A stretch of DNA of 12,537 nucleotides from Azoarcus sp. (GTDB lineage Bacteria > Pseudomonadota > Gammaproteobacteria > Burkholderiales > Rhodocyclaceae). A program made the position numbers and the translations under genes. The DNA lies in NCBI GenBank assembly GCA_031258035.1, contig JAIRNL010000008.1, positions 1 through 12,537 of the forward strand. The letters are read 5' to 3'. Of the stretch, positions 1 through 7,410 are shown in pieces. Every line of letters starts with the position of its first letter. The stretch's first letter is position 1. The notes beneath the pieces are model-generated. The model did no database searches. It was not told the DNA's origin and saw only the letters and a program-made list of their open reading frames with translations.

Positions 1-429
1 AGTGAGAAGAATGTGGCGATCTGCCTCGAAGCCCGGATCGATCCCCTGATCGCCGTCAAGCGCGACGCGCACCATCCCGGCTGGCGCTGTCGTTTCACCG
101 AACCCGAAGCGCTTGCGGGGAACGCCTCGGCGGTTGACGCCATGAAGCATCGGCTCAGAACTCGTGCAGGGCGTGCTGTCTATGCCTTACGCAAGCAGAC
201 GGTCGAACCGGTGTTCGGCATCATCAAGTCGGTGATGGGATTTCGTCAATTCATGCTGCGCGGTCTGGAGAAGGTCAGCAACGAATGGACCTTGGTCTGC
301 CTGGCGTGGAACCTGAAGCGCATGGCCGTATTGCGTCCGCGGCAGGGAAACAGGACAGAAGCATTACGGATTCCGTGCCAGGAATGCCCAGATCTTGACT
401 CAAGCGGGTCAATTTGTCCTGCATCGTGA
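1..429 (+). mobile_element. IS transposase, C-terminal fragment (DDE type, IS1182-like)
   Basis: This is the 3' part of a DDE transposase that runs off the left edge of the window. The frame is open from base 1 (S-E-K-N, then the GTG at 13), so no true start can be assigned. The stop is TGA at 427-429. About 142 codons are visible. The signature is in the segment R-K-Q-T-V-E-P-V-F-G-I-I-K (roughly bases 175-230). Here an E followed six residues later by K matches the catalytic Glu region of IS1182/IS5-type transposases. It is followed by a G-F-R-Q-F-M-L-R-G-L-E-K-V and L-V-C-L-A-W-N-L-K-R-M C-terminus typical of that group. The last ~35 residues after R-M-A-V-L look non-conserved and may be read-through into the IS end. 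The family assignment is by motif recognition. I cannot tell whether the element outside the window is intact. Confidence 0.8.
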
Positions 430-454
430 AATCAATCTGCCGGGTAACTTCAAC

Positions 455-502
455 TCCGACAGGCTGCTAGAGGTTTTTGAAAACCTCCCTGCCAGGCTGC
501 TG
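455..502. repeat. IS-end-like direct repeats flanking a perfect hairpin
   Basis: The 9-mer CAGGCTGCT occurs at 460-468 and again at 493-501. Between the copies is a perfect inverted repeat, GAGGTTTT (470-477) and AAAACCTC (480-487), with a 2-nt centre. Read on the minus strand, both 9-mers sit in similar contexts (C-T-A-G-C-A-G-C-C-T-G and C-T-C-A-G-C-A-G-C-C-T-G, each followed by a G-rich stretch). They look like two diverged copies of one IS terminal sequence. Because they lie directly 3' of the transposase fragment, I infer that the right end of the element is here. The exact terminus and any target-site duplication cannot be fixed without the left end. Confidence 0.5.
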
Positions 503-518
503 AGTTGAAAACACCCTC

Positions 519-770
519 TCAGTGCCGACGCGGGGCCGCGTCGTCGCGGGGCGGTACGGGATCGAGGCCGCCCGGATGCCAGGGGTGGCAGCGCAGGATG
601 CGGGTGAGAGCCAGCCAGCCGCCCTTGCGAAGGCCGTGCAGGGTGATGGCTTCGCGCGCGTAGTCCGAGCAGGTGGGGTAAAAGCGGCAGCGCGGCCCCA
701 GGAGCGGGCTGATGAGCAGCTGGTAGCCGCGAATCAGGGTCAGGAAAAGAGCGCGGAGGAAACGGCGCAC
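519..770 (-). CDS. yidD: Membrane protein insertion efficiency factor YidD
   Basis: YidD is a small membrane-associated protein that assists YidC/Sec insertion of inner-membrane proteins. From the GTG start at 768-770 the product is 83 residues, a normal length for the family. The diagnostic core is complete: an amphipathic N-terminus, then R-G-Y-Q-L-L-I-S-P-L-L-G-P-R-C-R-F-Y-P-T-C-S-D-Y (residues 14-37) and H-G-x-x-K-G-G-W (45-52). The C-R-C-H-P-W-H-P-G-G-type box follows (60-68), with conserved Cys28, Cys34 and Cys61. The GTG was chosen because translation from it starts at the usual V/M-R-R-F-L-R-A-L; the frame upstream is proline-rich and unlike YidD. No good Shine-Dalgarno is visible. 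The gene lies 71 bp downstream of dksA on the same strand, not in the usual rnpA-yidD-yidC neighbourhood. It could therefore be a relocated or second copy. Confidence 0.9.
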   Translation of the reverse strand: MRRFLRALFLTLIRGYQLLISPLLGPRCRFYPTCSDYAREAITLHGLRKGGWLALTRILRCHPWHPGGLDPVPPRDDAAPRRH

Positions 771-799
771 GGGGAAAACGGGATGTCGGCGGGCGGGCG

Positions 800-826
800 G
801 GAGCGGCCATTGGGGTGGGCCGCTCC
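800..826 (-). terminator. Hairpin between dksA and yidD
   Basis: A perfect 9-bp inverted repeat, GGAGCGGCC (800-808) with GGCCGCTCC (818-826) and a 9-nt loop, starts about 15 nt after the dksA stop codon. No T-run follows the stem on the minus strand; the sequence there is C/G-rich. It is therefore not a classical intrinsic terminator. It could be a partial terminator, an RNA 3'-end stabiliser or an attenuator that lowers yidD expression. Confidence 0.45.
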
Positions 827-841
827 GGGGTGGATGCTTTT

Positions 842-1261
842 TCAGCTGCCGTGCATCTTTTTGAGTTTTTCGCGGCGCTCCTGCGCTTCGAGCGACAGGG
901 TGGCGGTGGGGCGGGCAAGCAGGCGACCGATGCCGATCGGCTCGCCGGTTTCTTCGCACCAGCCGTAATCGCCCGTGTCGATGCGGGCGATGGCTTCCTC
1001 GATCTTCTTGAGCAGCTTGCGCTCGCGGTCGCGCACGCGCAGCTCCAGCGTGTGTTCTTCTTCCACGCTGGCGCGATCGGAGGGATCGGGCGTGGATCCG
1101 TTGTCCTGCAAGTGGGTCGTCGTCTCCTGCGCGTTGTTGAGGAGCTGGTCTTTTTCGATCAGCAGGCGCTGGCGGAAAAAAGCCAGCTGGCGCGGCGACA
1201 TATAGTCTGATTCGGGGGCAGCCAGGATTTCTTCTACTGTCATCGGGGTGCGTGCGTTCAT
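842..1261 (-). CDS. dksA: RNA polymerase-binding transcription factor DksA (Cys-poor type)
   Basis: DksA binds the RNA polymerase secondary channel and, with ppGpp, retunes transcription of rRNA and amino-acid genes. The product is 139 residues from the ATG at 1259-1261, preceded by an AGGA-type ribosome binding site 8 nt upstream (AGGAAGCACGACG-ATG). The upstream in-frame ATG at 1303 would add 14 unconserved residues and was not used. The coiled-coil tip D59-P-S-D62-R-A64 matches the functional D-x-x-D-x-A tip of E. coli DksA. In the C-terminal globular domain the four zinc-ligand cysteines are replaced: C102, T105, S123 and A126 stand at the CxxC...CxxC positions. The surrounding E-E-T-G-E-P-I-G-I-G-R-L-L-A-R-P-T-A-T-L-S-L-E-A-Q is well conserved. 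I recall this variant as common in beta- and alphaproteobacteria, so the gene is intact rather than decayed. It is expected to be zinc-independent. Confidence 0.95.
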   Translation of the reverse strand: MNARTPMTVEEILAAPESDYMSPRQLAFFRQRLLIEKDQLLNNAQETTTHLQDNGSTPDPSDRASVEEEHTLELRVRDRERKLLKKIEEAIARIDTGDYGWCEETGEPIGIGRLLARPTATLSLEAQERREKLKKMHGS

Positions 1262-1458
1262 CGTCGTGCTTCCTAGTTCGGTTCCGTCCGGAATCGGCAG
1301 CACGTGACCTTACCGCAAAGTGCGACGCGTTGCGACCTGTTTATGAGCATTTCGCTTCGTGGTGTCTCTTCGGGGGTGGTGCGTGGACGGCGGGACGCAC
1401 TTTCGCCGGCGTGGCGGTGCGTCCCGCTGGTCCCGCTGCCTTCGCGGGCGGTCTGTTT
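1262..1458. other. Spacer between the efflux operon 3' end and dksA
   Basis: These 197 bp carry no convincing coding sequence. They must contain the minus-strand dksA promoter, if dksA is not simply read through from the efflux operon. I could not identify convincing -35/-10 boxes. The region also holds the hairpin at 1390-1427. Confidence 0.6.
1390..1427 (-). terminator. Strong hairpin after the efflux operon
   Basis: A perfect 11-bp inverted repeat pairs GCGGGACGCAC (1390-1400) with GTGCGTCCCGC (1417-1427). The intervening 16 nt contain a further CGCC/GGCG pairing, so the whole can fold as one long hairpin. It lies about 30 nt past the stop codon of the outer-membrane factor gene. That position suits the 3' end of the efflux transcript and insulation of dksA. 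There is no T-tract on the minus strand after the stem, so termination may be inefficient or factor-assisted. Confidence 0.5.
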
Positions 1459-2865
1459 TTACTGCCAGCCGCCGCCCAGCACTTTGTAGAGCGTGACCCG
1501 GTTGCTGGCTTCAGCCAGACGGGTGGCGATCAATTCCTGCTCGGCGGCGTATTGCGACCGCTGGGCGTCGAGCAGGATGAGGTGGCTGTCGAGGCCGCTG
1601 CGATAGCGCGCGTCGGAAAGACGGTAGCTTTCGTCGGCGGCCTTGACCAGTTCGCGGCGGGCGTCGAGTTGTTCGGCGATGGTGGCGCGGTCGGCGAGCG
1701 CGTCGGCCACTTCGCGGAAGGCGGACTGGATGGCTTTTTCGTATTGCGCGACCTGGATGTCGCGTTCGATCACGGCGCGGTCGAGGTTGGCTTTCAGGGC
1801 GCCGGCATGGAAAATCGGCACGGTGATTTGCGGCGCGAATGTCCAGAGGCCGGTGCCCGCGTCGAACAGGTCGCCAAGCGTGAGGCTGGCGCTGCCCGCG
1901 CCGCCGGTGAGGGAGATGCGCGGGAAGAAGGCGGCGCGCGCCGCGCCGATGTTGGCATTGGCCGCGCGCAGGGTGTGTTCGGCCTGCAATACGTCCGGAC
2001 GCCCGGTCAGTACTTCGGAGGGGATGCCGGCCGGCAGTTCGGCGATGGTGGCGACGGCGTCAGCCAACGTCGTGGCCTGGAGTTTTTCGGGCACCGGGGC
2101 GCCGGTGAGCAGTGTGAGCGCGTTCTGGTCGCGGGCGAACTGGGCGGTGTAGCGCGCGGTGTCGGCGCGGGCGCGTTCCATGGCGGTGCGCGCCTGGGCG
2201 AGATCGAGCGCGGAGGCCGCGCCGGCGTTGAAGCTCATGCGGATGAGTTCCACCGATTTTTGCTGCGTGGCGTAGGTGCGGCGCGCCAGTTCGAGTAGTT
2301 CGTGGTCGGCGCCCAGCGTCAGCCAGGCTTCGGCGACCGCGGCGACAAGGCCGATCTGCGTGCTGCGCCGGGCTTCTTCGGTGGAGAGGAAGTTTTCCAG
2401 CGCCTGTTCGCCCAGGCTGCGGATGCGTCCGAAGAAGTCCAGTTCCCACGAGACGCCCGCCGTGGCGTTGTACTGGCGGGTGATCTGCGGTTCGCCGGTC
2501 AGGCTGGTGCTGCCCGGCACGCGCTGGGCGTTCTGTCCGCCGGCGGCGTCGAACGCGGGCAGGAGGTCGGCGCGCTGGACGCGGTACATCGCCTGGACGC
2601 GCTCGACGTTGAGCGCCGCCACCCGCAGGTCGCGGTTGTTGGCGAGCGCGAGGTCGATGATTTCGCGCAGCCGGGGATCGGCGAAGTAGTCGCGCCACGG
2701 CAGTGCCGCCGCGGGCGTGCCGGCGGTGTCGGCGGTTTCGGCGGTCGGCGTCGTCCAGGAGGCGGGGACCGGCAGGGCGGGAAGTTTGAAATCGGGCGCG
2801 AGCGTGCAGCCGGCGGCAAGGCTGCAAGCCAGCGCGGCGCACAGGGGGCGGATCGGTGTCGTCAT
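1459..2865 (-). CDS. Outer-membrane efflux factor lipoprotein (OprM/NodT family)
   Basis: This is the TolC-like exit duct of a tripartite RND pump. The product is 468 residues, normal for the OprM/NodT family. The N-terminus is a lipoprotein signal ending in L-A-A-G-C with Cys20 as the lipidation site. It is followed by the family's T-L-A-P-D-F-x-x-P segment. Two repeated outer-membrane-efflux halves follow. Examples are the L-A-L-A-N-N-R-D-L-R-V-A-A-L-N-V-E-R segment near residue 95, the G-V-S-W-E-L-D-F-F-G-R-I-R segment near 155, and A-N-A-N-I-G-A-A-R-A-A-F-F-P-R-I-S-L-T-G-G near 310. The ATG start overlaps the stop of the RND pump gene by 4 nt (ATGA), which supports this start and translational coupling. 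No separate ribosome binding site is evident. It is the last gene of the three-gene operon. Confidence 0.95.
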   Translation of the reverse strand: MTTPIRPLCAALACSLAAGCTLAPDFKLPALPVPASWTTPTAETADTAGTPAAALPWRDYFADPRLREIIDLALANNRDLRVAALNVERVQAMYRVQRADLLPAFDAAGGQNAQRVPGSTSLTGEPQITRQYNATAGVSWELDFFGRIRSLGEQALENFLSTEEARRSTQIGLVAAVAEAWLTLGADHELLELARRTYATQQKSVELIRMSFNAGAASALDLAQARTAMERARADTARYTAQFARDQNALTLLTGAPVPEKLQATTLADAVATIAELPAGIPSEVLTGRPDVLQAEHTLRAANANIGAARAAFFPRISLTGGAGSASLTLGDLFDAGTGLWTFAPQITVPIFHAGALKANLDRAVIERDIQVAQYEKAIQSAFREVADALADRATIAEQLDARRELVKAADESYRLSDARYRSGLDSHLILLDAQRSQYAAEQELIATRLAEASNRVTLYKVLGGGWQ

Positions 2866-5800
2866 GGTTTGGCTGTCCCGGGGGAAGGTGGCGCGAACGC
2901 GTCCGCCGTGTTTTCCGGGGCCGGCGCGTCCTTGAAGATGAGTTTGATGACAACGTAGAACAACGGCACGAAGAGGATGCCGAATACGGTGGCGGAGATG
3001 GTGCCGCCGAGTACGCCGGTGCCGATGGCGTTCTGGCTGCCCGAGCCCGCGCCGGTGGCCTTGGCCAGCGGCAGTACGCCGAGCGCGAAGGCGAGCGAGG
3101 TCATCAGGATCGGACGCAGCCGCAGCCGCGCCGCCGACAGGGCGGCGGAGATCAGATCTTTGCCGCTTTCCAGTTCGGCCTTGGCGAATTCGACGATCAG
3201 GATGGCGTTCTTGGCCGACAGGCCGATGGTGGCGAGCAGGCCCACCTGGAAGTAGACGTCGTTGGAGAGCCCGCGCCCGGTGGCGGCGGTGAGCGCGCCG
3301 ATCACCCCGAGCGGGATGACCATGATGACGGCGAAGGGCACCGACCAGCTTTCATAGAGCGCGGCCAGGCACAGGAAGACGACCAGTATGGAGAGGGCGT
3401 AGAGCGCCGGGGCTTGCGCGCCGGAGCGGATTTCCTCGAAAGAGACGCCCGTCCAGGAAAAGCCGATGCCCTGCGGCAGCTTTTTGGCGATTTCTTCGAC
3501 CGCCGCCATGGCTTCGCCCGTGGAGAGGCCCGGGGCGGCGGCGCCCTGGATTTCGAGCGAGGACTGGCCGTTGTATCGCTCCAGCCGGGGCGAGCCGTAA
3601 GTCCAGCGCGTGGTGGTGAAGGCCGAAAATGGCACCATTTCGCCCGTCTTGTTGCGCACGTACCATTTGTTGAGGTCTTCCGGCGTCATCCGCGCCGGGG
3701 CGTCGGCTTGCAGGTAGACCTTTTTGATCCGGCCGCGATCGAGGAAGTCGTTTACGTAGACGCCGCCCCAGGCGGTCGCCAGGGTGTCGTTGATGTCGGC
3801 CACGGTCACGCCCAGCGCGCCGGCTTTGGCATGGTCGATGTCGAGGGTGAATTCCGGGTTGTCGTCCATGCCGTTGGGGCGCACGCCAGCCAGGCGCTTG
3901 TCTTGCGAGGCCATGCCGAGGAACTGGTTGCGCGCGGCGACCAGCGCGTCGTGGCCGAGTCCGCCGCGATCCTGGAGCATGAGGTCGAACCCGTTGGCGG
4001 TGCCCAGCTCCAGCACGGCGGGCGGCACGATGGCGAAGACCTGCGCTTCGCGGATCTGCGAGAGCGCCTTGCTCGCCCGCTGGGCGAACGCCTGGACGTG
4101 TTGCTCTGGCCTGGTGCGTTCGTCCCAGTGTCTGAGCTTGATGAAGCCCATGCCCATGTTCTGGCCGATGCCGCCGAAGCCGAAGCCGGCAATGGTGAAG
4201 ACGGTGTCGATCTTGTCTTTTTCCGGGTCTTGTTCGCGGTAGTAGGCACGCACTTTGTCGAGCACGGCCAGGGTGCGTTCCTGCGTGGCCCCGGCGGGCA
4301 GCGTGACGAGGGTGGGCATCAGGCCCTGGTCTTCTTCGGGCAGGAAGGAGGTCGGCAGGCGATGGAAGAGCACGGCGAGCACGGCGATGATCACGCCGTA
4401 GATCAGCAGGAAAATGGCCTTGTGGCGCAGGATGCCGCCCACGGTCTGGACGTAGTGCTCGGTGCGGCGCGCGAACATGCCGTTGAACCAGTGGAAGAAG
4501 CCGCCGAACCAGCTGCTCTCGCCCGCTTCGTGGCCTTTTTCCACCGGCTTGAGGATGGTGGCGCACAGGGCGGGGGTGAGGATGATGGCGACGATGACCG
4601 AAAGCGCCATCGCCGAGACGATGGTGATCGAGAACTGGCGGTAGATGACGCCGGTGGAGCCGCCGAAAAAGGCCATCGGAATGAACACCGCCGAGAGCAC
4701 CATGGCGATGCCGATCAGCGCGCTGGTGATCTGGTCCATCGACTTGCGGGTGGCTTCCCTGGGCGAGAGGCCCTCTTCGCTCATGATGCGCTCGACATTC
4801 TCGACCACGACGATGGCGTCATCGACGAGCAGGCCGATGGCGAGCACGAGGCCGAACATGGTCAGCGTGTTGATCGAGAAGCCGAAGGCGGCCATGATCG
4901 CAAAGGTGCCCAGCAGCACCACGGGCACGGCGATGGTCGGGATGAGGGTGGCGCGGATGTTTTCCAGGAAAAGGAACATCACCAGGAAAACGAGGAAGAC
5001 GGCCTCGACGAGGGTGGCGACCACTTCGTTGATCGAGATGCGGATGAAGGGCGTGGTGTCGTAGGGGTAGATCACCTCGACGCCGTCCGGAAAGTAGGGT
5101 TTGAGTTCCTCGACTCTGGCTTTTACCGCGTCGGCGGTCTCCAGGGCGTTGGCCCCGGCGGCGAGCTTGATGCCGATGCCGCCCGAAAACTTGCCGTTGT
5201 TCAGGGCGCGGAAGCCGTAGTTTTCCTGGCCGATTTCGGCGCGGGCGACGTCCTTCAGGCGGACTTCGCCGCCGTCCCGCGCGCTGCGCAGCAGGATGGC
5301 TTCAAACTCTTCCGCTGTCTGGAGGCGGCTTTGCGCGGTGATGCTCGCGGTGAAGCCTTGTCCCGGTATCGCCGGCGTGCCGCCGAGTTGTCCGGCGGAA
5401 ACCTGGGTGTTCTGAGCCAGCAGCGCGTTGCGCACGTCGGCTGGCGTCAGGCGGTATTTGTTGAGTTTGTCGGGGTCGAGCCAGATGCGCATCGCGTACT
5501 GGGAACCGAATACCTGCACTTCGCCCACGCCCGTGACGCGGGTCAGTGGATCCTGCACGTTGGCGACGAGGTAATCGGCCAGGTCGGCGCTGTCGTAGCG
5601 ATCCGACATGAAGCCGACGATCATCAGGAAGTTGCGCGCCGATTTGACGACCTGCACCCCTTGTTGCTGCACGGCCTGCGGCAGCAGGGGCAGGGCGAGT
5701 TGCAGTTTGTTCTGGGTCTGCACCTGGGCGATGTCGGGGTTGACGCCGGCATCGAAGGTGAGCGTGACCGCGGCGCGTCCGTAGGAATCGCTGGTGGAGC

Positions 5801-6035
5801 TCATGTAGAGCAGGCCGTCGATGCCGGTCATCTTCTGTTCGATGATCTGCGTGACGGATTCTTCCACGGCCCGGGCCGAGGCGCCGGGGTAGCTGGCATT
5901 GATGGCGACCGTGGGGGGGGCGATGTCCGGGTATTGCTGCACCGGCAGGCTGAAGATCGACAATACCCCCGCCATCATGATGATGATGGCGATTACCCAG
6001 GCAAAGATCGGCCTGTCGATGAAAAAGCGGGCCAT
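2862..6035 (-). CDS. RND multidrug efflux pump, inner-membrane transporter (AcrB/MexB-like, HAE1)
   Basis: This is a proton-driven trimeric transporter that captures hydrophobic and amphiphilic compounds from the periplasm and inner-membrane leaflet. The product has 1057 residues, close to the ~1,050 of AcrB. It begins with the typical M-A-R-F-F-I-D-R-P-I-F-A-W-V and the first membrane helix (about 10-30). The proton-relay residues are present: D405 and D406 in L-L-V-D-D-A-I-V-V-V-E-N (helix 4), K942 in G-L-S-A-K-N-A-I-L-I-V-E-F (helix 10) and R972 in R-L-R-P-I-L-M-T-S (helix 11). Distal-pocket phenylalanines equivalent to AcrB F136, F178, F615 and F617 are seen at F136, F176, F617 and F619. 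The start lies 12 nt after the fusion-protein stop, with a GAGG motif overlapping that stop. A C8 run on the coding strand (5913-5920) lies at codons 39-41. Substrates cannot be read from the sequence. Confidence 0.97.
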   Translation of the reverse strand: MARFFIDRPIFAWVIAIIIMMAGVLSIFSLPVQQYPDIAPPTVAINASYPGASARAVEESVTQIIEQKMTGIDGLLYMSSTSDSYGRAAVTLTFDAGVNPDIAQVQTQNKLQLALPLLPQAVQQQGVQVVKSARNFLMIVGFMSDRYDSADLADYLVANVQDPLTRVTGVGEVQVFGSQYAMRIWLDPDKLNKYRLTPADVRNALLAQNTQVSAGQLGGTPAIPGQGFTASITAQSRLQTAEEFEAILLRSARDGGEVRLKDVARAEIGQENYGFRALNNGKFSGGIGIKLAAGANALETADAVKARVEELKPYFPDGVEVIYPYDTTPFIRISINEVVATLVEAVFLVFLVMFLFLENIRATLIPTIAVPVVLLGTFAIMAAFGFSINTLTMFGLVLAIGLLVDDAIVVVENVERIMSEEGLSPREATRKSMDQITSALIGIAMVLSAVFIPMAFFGGSTGVIYRQFSITIVSAMALSVIVAIILTPALCATILKPVEKGHEAGESSWFGGFFHWFNGMFARRTEHYVQTVGGILRHKAIFLLIYGVIIAVLAVLFHRLPTSFLPEEDQGLMPTLVTLPAGATQERTLAVLDKVRAYYREQDPEKDKIDTVFTIAGFGFGGIGQNMGMGFIKLRHWDERTRPEQHVQAFAQRASKALSQIREAQVFAIVPPAVLELGTANGFDLMLQDRGGLGHDALVAARNQFLGMASQDKRLAGVRPNGMDDNPEFTLDIDHAKAGALGVTVADINDTLATAWGGVYVNDFLDRGRIKKVYLQADAPARMTPEDLNKWYVRNKTGEMVPFSAFTTTRWTYGSPRLERYNGQSSLEIQGAAAPGLSTGEAMAAVEEIAKKLPQGIGFSWTGVSFEEIRSGAQAPALYALSILVVFLCLAALYESWSVPFAVIMVIPLGVIGALTAATGRGLSNDVYFQVGLLATIGLSAKNAILIVEFAKAELESGKDLISAALSAARLRLRPILMTSLAFALGVLPLAKATGAGSGSQNAIGTGVLGGTISATVFGILFVPLFYVVIKLIFKDAPAPENTADAFAPPSPGTAKP

Positions 6036-6047
6036 GGATGTCGCGCC

Positions 6048-7253
6048 TCAGTTCGTGGCCGGGCCGGCGGTGGTGGCCTGCGAGGCGGCCACGCCGCTCG
6101 GGGCGTTGAAGGGTTGTGGCTGGACGGACTTGCCCTCGCCCACTTTTTGCAGGCCCTCGACGATGACCTGCTCGCCGGCGGCAAGGCCGCCGACGATGAT
6201 CCAGTCGTTCCCCTGTACGCCGCGAACCTGCACCGGGCGCGTCGTCGCCTTGTTTTCGGCATTGACCACCAGGACGATCGACTGGCCGCGCGGATCGTGG
6301 CTCAGCGCCGCATGCGGCAGCAGGATCGCCTGCCCGGTCTGGCCTTGCTCCAGGCGGGCGCGCACGTACATGCCCGGCAGCAGGGCGCCTTTCGGGTTCG
6401 GGAAGCTGGCTCGCAGGGTGACGCTGCCGGTGCCGGGATCGACCGAGGCTTCGGAGAAGGCGAGCTTGCCGGCGATTTCGTATTGGCTGCCGTCTTCGAG
6501 GAAGAGTTGCACGGGGATGTTGTCGCCCTCGTCGCGCGACAATGCGCCGCGTTCGACCTCGCGGCGCAGGCGTTGCAATTCGGTGCTCGATTGCGTCAGA
6601 TCGACGTAGATGGGGTCGAGTTGCTGCACCGTGGCGAGCGCCGCGGCCTGATTGGCGGTGACGAGCGCGCCCGGCGTGACCGAGGAACGACCGATCCGCC
6701 CGGAAATCGGCGATTTCACGCGGGTGAAGTCGAGGTCGATGCGGGCCTTGTCGAGCGCGGCGCGCGCGGCGGCCACGTCGGCTTCGGCCTGCTTGAGCGC
6801 GGCGGCGGCGTCGTCGTTGGCCTGTTTGCTGACCGCGTCGATGCCGACCAGTCCGGCGTAACGCTCCGCCTTCAGGCGGGCGTTGTAGAGGTTGGCTTCG
6901 GCCCGCGCCTTGCTGGCCGCGGCGCTGTCGTAGGCGGCGCGATAGGTCGAGGGGTCGATCTGGTAGAGCACCTGCCCGGCGGAAACCGTGCTGCCTTCGG
7001 TGAAGAGGCGCTTCTGGATGATGCCGGTGACCTGGGGCCGCAGCTCGGCCACCATGTATGGCGTCGTGCGGCCAGGCAGCTCGGTGATCAGCGGTACCGG
7101 CTCGAACGAGACCGAAACCACGCTGACCGGAACGGGAGGGGGTTCGCTCGCCTGGGGCTGTTGCGCGCCGCGCTCGCAGGCGGCGAGAGTCAGGGCACTT
7201 GCAAGAACTACCGTGAATATGGGCGGTTGCCGAAAACGGGAACGGGTATACAT
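6048..7253 (-). CDS. RND efflux periplasmic adaptor lipoprotein (AcrA/MexA-like)
   Basis: This is the membrane fusion protein that links the RND pump to the outer-membrane channel. From the ATG at 7251-7253 it is 401 residues. The start was chosen because it places a lipoprotein signal peptide (M-Y-T-R-S-R-F... L-T-L-A-A-C, lipidated Cys26) at the N-terminus. The frame stays open upstream to 7439, but those 62 extra codons read into the regulatory region and resemble no adaptor. A barrel-sandwich/lipoyl half-motif appears at about 62-100 (G-R-T-T-P-Y-M-V-A-E-L-R-P-Q-V-T-G-I-I), followed by an alpha-helical hairpin with alanine-rich repeats (about 105-175). The second lipoyl half is F-T-R-V-K-S-P-I-S-G-R-I-G (about 180), followed by the beta-barrel and membrane-proximal domains. 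It is the first gene of the operon. Its ribosome binding site is weak (GCGAG). Confidence 0.95.
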   Translation of the reverse strand: MYTRSRFRQPPIFTVVLASALTLAACERGAQQPQASEPPPVPVSVVSVSFEPVPLITELPGRTTPYMVAELRPQVTGIIQKRLFTEGSTVSAGQVLYQIDPSTYRAAYDSAAASKARAEANLYNARLKAERYAGLVGIDAVSKQANDDAAAALKQAEADVAAARAALDKARIDLDFTRVKSPISGRIGRSSVTPGALVTANQAAALATVQQLDPIYVDLTQSSTELQRLRREVERGALSRDEGDNIPVQLFLEDGSQYEIAGKLAFSEASVDPGTGSVTLRASFPNPKGALLPGMYVRARLEQGQTGQAILLPHAALSHDPRGQSIVLVVNAENKATTRPVQVRGVQGNDWIIVGGLAAGEQVIVEGLQKVGEGKSVQPQPFNAPSGVAASQATTAGPATN

Positions 7254-7296
7254 GGAAAATCTCGCGGGGTGAGGTTGGTCGGGCTCGGCGCGCCAC

Positions 7297-7329
7297 CGTT
7301 TCCCTGGGCCCGTCTTGCGGCCTGAAACG
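7297..7329 (-). other. Possible hairpin in the efflux mRNA leader
   Basis: On the minus strand CGTTTC (7324-7329 complement) can pair with GAAACG (7297-7302 complement), with an inner GGCC/GGCC pairing. It would lie about 45-75 nt upstream of the fusion-protein start codon, inside the roughly 180-nt leader implied by the candidate promoter. No riboswitch class was recognised, and the stem may be fortuitous in GC-rich DNA. Confidence 0.25.
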
Positions 7330-7410
7330 ATCCGGAGGCGGGTCTGGCTCAAAAAACGAGGAAAAGCGCGTTGCCGGGGACTACCTTGTTGTGGAGCGAA
7401 GGGGGGAACA

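Noticed and set aside
409..918. Minus-strand frame overlapping yidD and the IS end
   Set aside because: It is a different frame from yidD with no conserved motif; the YidD signature is in the 519-770 frame.
842..1261. DksA as a pseudogene because zinc cysteines are missing
   Set aside because: The frame is intact, the tip residues are conserved, and the Cys-poor version is a recognised subtype in this class of bacteria.
1262..1360. dksA promoter boxes
   Set aside because: Several T/A-rich hexamers exist (for example TAAACA and TAAGGT), but none pairs with a plausible -35 box at 16-18 bp.
2856..7325. A 1489-codon plus-strand open frame antisense to the efflux operon
   Set aside because: It is the reverse-strand shadow of the adaptor, pump and outer-membrane genes, kept open by high GC. 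The translation is low-complexity (H, D, G, R, E rich) and resembles no family.
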